Assembly (NCBI GenBank): GCA_951230915.1
Contig: OX579636.1
Span: forward strand, 40,117,912-40,181,911
DNA length: 64,000 nt
Direction: 5' to 3'
DNA from: Antitrichia curtipendula
Taxonomy: Eukaryota > Streptophyta > Bryopsida > Hypnales > Leucodontaceae
The notes under the pieces are model-generated. The model was given only the letters and a program-made list of their open reading frames with translations, was not told the origin of the DNA and ran no database searches. The translations under genes were made by a program, and so were the position numbers. Positions 59,914 to 64,000 of this stretch are shown piece by piece (the stretch's first letter is position 1; each line of letters begins with the position of its first letter).

Positions 59914-60869
59914 AAATTGGATCTCATCGTGCGAATTGCACTGCTACACCGTGCATGGATATCTGGGAACTGGATCTGTACAGTGAAAGCGAAGTGCCCT
60001 TTCGTCAGTCTCAGTTTTTAGCCTAATTTTGTAATACTGGAAACTAGTCGCCACATTATAGACGCAGTAGTGTGTCTTTTTGCCAGCTTGATACAGGGAT
60101 CTGCAAACCTTGGCAATTGAATTGGCATTTTGGGGACGGCTTTTCTAGTTGTTGGAGGGTGAAGACAACACTGATTCCACCGGCTACAGCATCTTTCGTA
60201 TATTGTTTTAGACGATATGAGATTCTGGTCGATTTGGCTATCATACACTAAGTGCCAGGAGTTATACCAAACGGTTGGGTAGCCTTAATACAGTACCAGT
60301 TCTCCCGATTTCTGAATTTTCATGACCATTTGTTAAATCTTTGACCTGAAGTCTGAAAATTATCTGGTTCGATGAATTTGAGTCATTAGGTACACTGAGG
60401 CGGGTAGCGTCACCGAGAAAAGCAGTGTCTCCAAAAATTTTGTTTTTTGGTGGAAATTGGCACAATATTTTATCATTTTGTTGGAATAGTATGACTAATT
60501 TACTAAAGTCACTATTTTCAATTAGTGCAAGTTGAAATAAATTACTCTGGACTATTTTGTATCAATTCCCACAAAGACTGAAAATATTGGTGACATTTAC
60601 AACGACAAAATTGAGTTGGGTAAAGTCCATGAGTAGATATATGAAAGTTATAGACTACGATACGGAATATTAATAAAGAACCAATTGAAAAAAAATTAAA
60701 TTGTCATTTTCAACATCATAAAGTTCAAATTTCTTAGAAATTATATCAACTTTCATGAAATTGATAGTTTCTTTTTATGTTATTGCAATGAAGAGTGATG
60801 GGTGAAAAGTAACAAGTGAGAAGTAGGAGTAGAAAGTATTAAATGCTGAATACATTGAATTAATAATTT

Positions 60870-61022
60870 CCATTACTTTTACATTAATTGTAATTGGTTG
60901 AAATGTCTAATCAATGGTTTTTGGATTACTTTTATATTAATTAAAATTGGTTGAAAATGTTTAACCAATGATGCCTATGACATTTATATTAATCATTGGT
61001 TGAAAATGTCCAATTAATGGTG
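60870..61022. repeat. About 50-bp AT-rich tandem repeat, three copies
   Basis: Each unit has an ACTTTTAxATTAAT-like start, an ATTGGTTGAAAATGT core and a CAATGGT or CAATTAATGGT end. Units start near 60873, 60926 and 60978. It is non-coding. Confidence 0.75.
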
Positions 61023-61172
61023 ACCATTACTTATACATTCTGAATAGTAACTTCTTATGACTTTCATACTCTTTACTCTAACTTTCTATTGCTTTAACTT
61101 ACTATTCTTCAATCTTTTCCCTCTCACTACCTTATCAATTATTTTGGCTTCAATTCCTTGTAATCATTTTTT

Positions 61173-61745
61173 TTGCTTCTCTCCCTTGATCAAGCTATGG
61201 AGCTAGATTCACTCTTAGCTCAAGAAGGGGGAAAGTACACCAAAAAATTTCCTCAAACTTTTTGCAAGAACAATGTGTTCAGAAAGCAACCGCCACCTCT
61301 CTATCTTCTTAGAGGCCATGCTCAAGACCAACAAGTTCACCCTCCACCATGTGTTCACGCAAAAAATAGACATCACAGGCCTCCACATACTAGTGACTAT
61401 GCTTTGGAAATGCCAATCCAACCACCTAATGATAGTCATCTTCCACGAGGGCCTATGTGTGCTCCAAGACTTAGTGAAGCATACAGTCTTGTTCTTTACA
61501 CATGCTATCTTTGCATGCATATGATGTGCAAGCTTCTTTTTGACATCACAAAATATGGAGATGATCAAGTACAAGTGTTGGCCTCTACATTTCTAACTTG
61601 AGGTTTGAAATGCCATGAAAACACTACTCCAAACATGTGGCCATTTGCAAAGAGGCAAGAAAAACAATCTAAAGGAAAAAAGTACAAGAAGAACAAGGAC
61701 TTGAAGAAGGCAAAATTCAAGTGGAGGCAGAATAGACAAAGACTA
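61173..61745 (+). other. Doubtful coding relic
   Basis: Two overlapping frames (61173-61601 and 61273-61524) are open, and a following stretch to about 61740 is lysine-rich when read as KSKGKKYKKNKD and KFKWRQNRQR. No family is recognised and no single frame spans the region. It may be a decayed element gene or chance. Confidence 0.2.
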
Positions 61746-62906
61746 GCTTGTATTGCATTGAATGCATAGCCTCGAGTTTAAATCATCACAAAATGAAAAA
61801 ATTGTAAGCACATTCCAATGTATTGAATGTTCTTTGAATATGGGCTTTACTTTGTACACATTGGTATTGTACATTTAGAACATTGCTTTTGCTCTTACTA
61901 TTCTTATTTTATTTGTTAGACAAAAATCAAATCTAAGGGTACATAACAAATTGCTTAAAGGAACAACCAATCTTGAGTTCATTCATCCTCTTCAACCAAT
62001 AATCCTTAACTGGAACTCTCTAAGGTAAGAGATCTCTAAACTTATTGGGTTCCAAATGTATCCCCTATCAAGGAATAAGTAACATGTTCATTAAAATATC
62101 TATTATTGTCATTGATGTGAGGTAGGTAGCCTCAAAGGGACATTTTATGAACCTCCGACCTTATCATTATGTGTAAGATGTATGATAAATGCTCCTCAAT
62201 TGTTTGGGCATGCATAATGTTTAGTTATTTCTTCTATAGAAGAAGCAATTTCATTCAATCTTCTTATAGCAAAGTGGATTTTTTGTGAAGTACACAGTTT
62301 CTCAACTCTAACTTGCTTACTTAGTAAAATTGTTTAGGAATTCAACAACGAACTTTGATTTGGGTTCTTCTTAACTTAGTGAGTATATTTTTTTGACAAT
62401 GTACAAATATTTTGTAAATAAATAATTAAAATTTTTAATTAATAAAAATAAGAGTATAGAAAATTAAATCCTTAACTTTCATATTCGAATGGGTTACATT
62501 TCAATGAAGAATTTAGATGGAATGATTTTACAAACAAGTCACACTTAGATGCTTTTTGTAAACTCTACTTTGTTGAAGATTATTATACAATGTCTTTAAT
62601 TACATAATATTGGCATACTTTTGTTATTTGTTGAGTTTTCAACAACTAATAACAATAAAGTACTGTATATTAAGATGAACTATTTGTCCTACTAAATAAC
62701 ATTTCATCCAAAGAATTTTTCATTCATCTAAAGTATTAAATGAATCATTAAAAGACAAACCTTCATTCATGACCAAAATGATGAATTATTTTGTAAATAA
62801 TATAATACAAAGATATAAACAAGTTGTGCAAAAATTCAAAAAAGGATTTGAATGTTAGCCCTTGGAAGGATGGCAAGGACACTATGTGGCCTTTAGATAT
62901 TCAGAC

Positions 62907-63035
62907 CAGGGTTTTTTTTTCTGGCACCATGGTGCCAAACTCCACTATCGTGGCAGAGTCATAGTGGTTTAAATTTGGAGGGACCGTCTCCCATTCACTG
63001 CATGGAGCACTGCCACAGTGAAAAAAAAAACCCTG
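62907..63035. mobile_element. 129-bp hAT-type miniature inverted-repeat element with perfect 8-bp target duplication
   Basis: The element begins CAGGGTTTTTTTTTC and ends with its inverse (GAAAAAAAAAACCCTG). It is flanked on both sides by ATTCAGAC (62899-62906 and 63036-63043). Eight-base duplications and CA...TG inverted ends are the signature of hAT transposition. No coding capacity. Intact duplications suggest a fairly recent insertion. Confidence 0.9.
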
Positions 63036-64000
63036 ATTCAGACATACTTTGTGCATATTAAAAAATGAATGACTTTATCCAATTTTTTATGTAAAATTTT
63101 ATTGATGCTATAGAATTATCATTGAGTTAAGTTCATGATATTTGAATTGTTTTTTATTTTAAATGGGGTACTATATCAAATAAAACAATCCACAATCTGG
63201 AATAATTTGATACATTGAATGTTTTCCCTTATTTTGAATTCGACATTGAAAATGATTTCTTTTGTTTTTGAGCAAAACTAACAAAATGAAGCTTTTGAAA
63301 TGCATTGTCTACTTGATTTGGAATTTTTTTTAAATTCTTTAAAACAAACATTTTAGTATAGTTTGAAATCAAAGTTCTATAGCCATATTTTTATTTGTGG
63401 AGTGCCGTGGAAATACTCTTTATAGTACAATGTTTTACATTGTAATGTACTTCTAATCCAAAAAATAGAGACTTTTTTAATGTGATTTTTTGAATGTGAT
63501 ATTTGATATAAATTTTTTTCATTTTTTCTTCAAAATGTCATGATAATTTGAAATTTTCAAAAGAAACTTGAAAATTTGACGACAAATATTAGACCTGTGA
63601 TTTCATCTCTAAAAAATAAAACCAAAATTTTTAATCACAAATAGAGAAGAAATGAAAAATACAAAGTGAAAGACTTTCAAATTTGACTTGTAAACATGTG
63701 ATTTTATCTTTGAAAAATAAATATAAGTTTTTTCATTCATACCTAGTTACAAAATGACAATAAACAAAGTAATGGACAATGAGACTTGAAATCAATGGTC
63801 ATGGATCCATCCTTCTAGGATTAACCTTCTGACCCATAAAAGACAAAGCCTATGACCATATAGTCAAAGTTGAAAGTTCCCAAAAATTTGAAACTATAGT
63901 AATTGTTTTATTTTAAATTTTAAAAATTCATATCGAATACAAAATAGATTAAAAAAATCTGAAATTTTCACCATTCATGCATATAGTAGTGTATAACATC

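Larger units (their letters stand above)
59914..64000. other. RPB6 3' flank and AT-rich intergenic DNA
   Basis: 59914-60470 is the probable RPB6 3' untranslated region. 60870-61022 holds a tandem repeat, 61173-61745 a doubtful reading frame and 62907-63035 a miniature hAT element. The rest is AT-rich with no gene seen to the end of the window. Confidence 0.5.

Overview
The window comes from a nuclear genome of the green-plant lineage. It holds AT-rich, repeat-laden DNA with islands of intron-containing housekeeping genes whose proteins match plant families: a UDP-xylose synthase, TAP46, a TOM2A-type tetraspanin and an A-type cytochrome P450 relic. Introns are short (about 70-900 bp) with GT-AG borders, and intergenic spaces are 1-9 kb. 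A seed-free plant such as a bryophyte or fern is my best guess, but the sequence does not settle it. There are no bacterial-style operons and no CRISPR arrays.

Layout: 1-238, last two exons of translation release factor eRF3 (+). 1082-6774, AT-rich repeats. 6775-7403, decayed P450 (-). 9511-12149, epsilon-COP (-, 7 exons, 290 aa). 12150-16597, repeats. 16598-17998, a 466-aa membrane protein of no family I recognise (-). 18000-23299, tandem arrays and small inverted-repeat elements. 23300-26120, TAP46 (-, 9 exons, 398 aa). 26121-29942, repeats. 29943-32114, ESCRT-III-like CHMP5/VPS60 (+, 7 exons, 230 aa). 33875-35861, proteasome beta-6/PBF1 (-, 7 exons, 236 aa). About 39170-40290, a dead hAT-like transposase (-). 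45510-49284, cytosolic UDP-glucuronate decarboxylase (-, 13 exons, 348 aa). 50000-53000, more repeats. 53650-56752, a TOM2A-like tetraspanin with a long proline-rich insert (-, 6 coding exons, 427 aa). 58396-59913, RPB6 (+, 6 exons, 144 aa), divergent from the tetraspanin. 60000-64000, repeats, including a 129-bp hAT-type miniature element with a perfect 8-bp target duplication.

The genes do not form one pathway. They are general cell machinery: translation termination, COPI traffic, PP2A/TOR signalling, multivesicular bodies, proteasome, cell-wall sugar nucleotides, tetraspanin and transcription. All exon models were made by hand; every join keeps the frame, and final lengths match family sizes except the tetraspanin.

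The most unusual signal is a dispersed family of about ten elements bounded by inverted CCCCTAAAG / CTTTAGGGG ends and flanked by TTAA. They are 0.5-0.95 kb, occur in both orientations and share internal sequence. They look like non-autonomous transposons with TTAA target preference, the hallmark of piggyBac-type elements. The second is the tetraspanin, whose first extracellular loop is replaced or extended by about 140 residues of PTPAP-type repeat.
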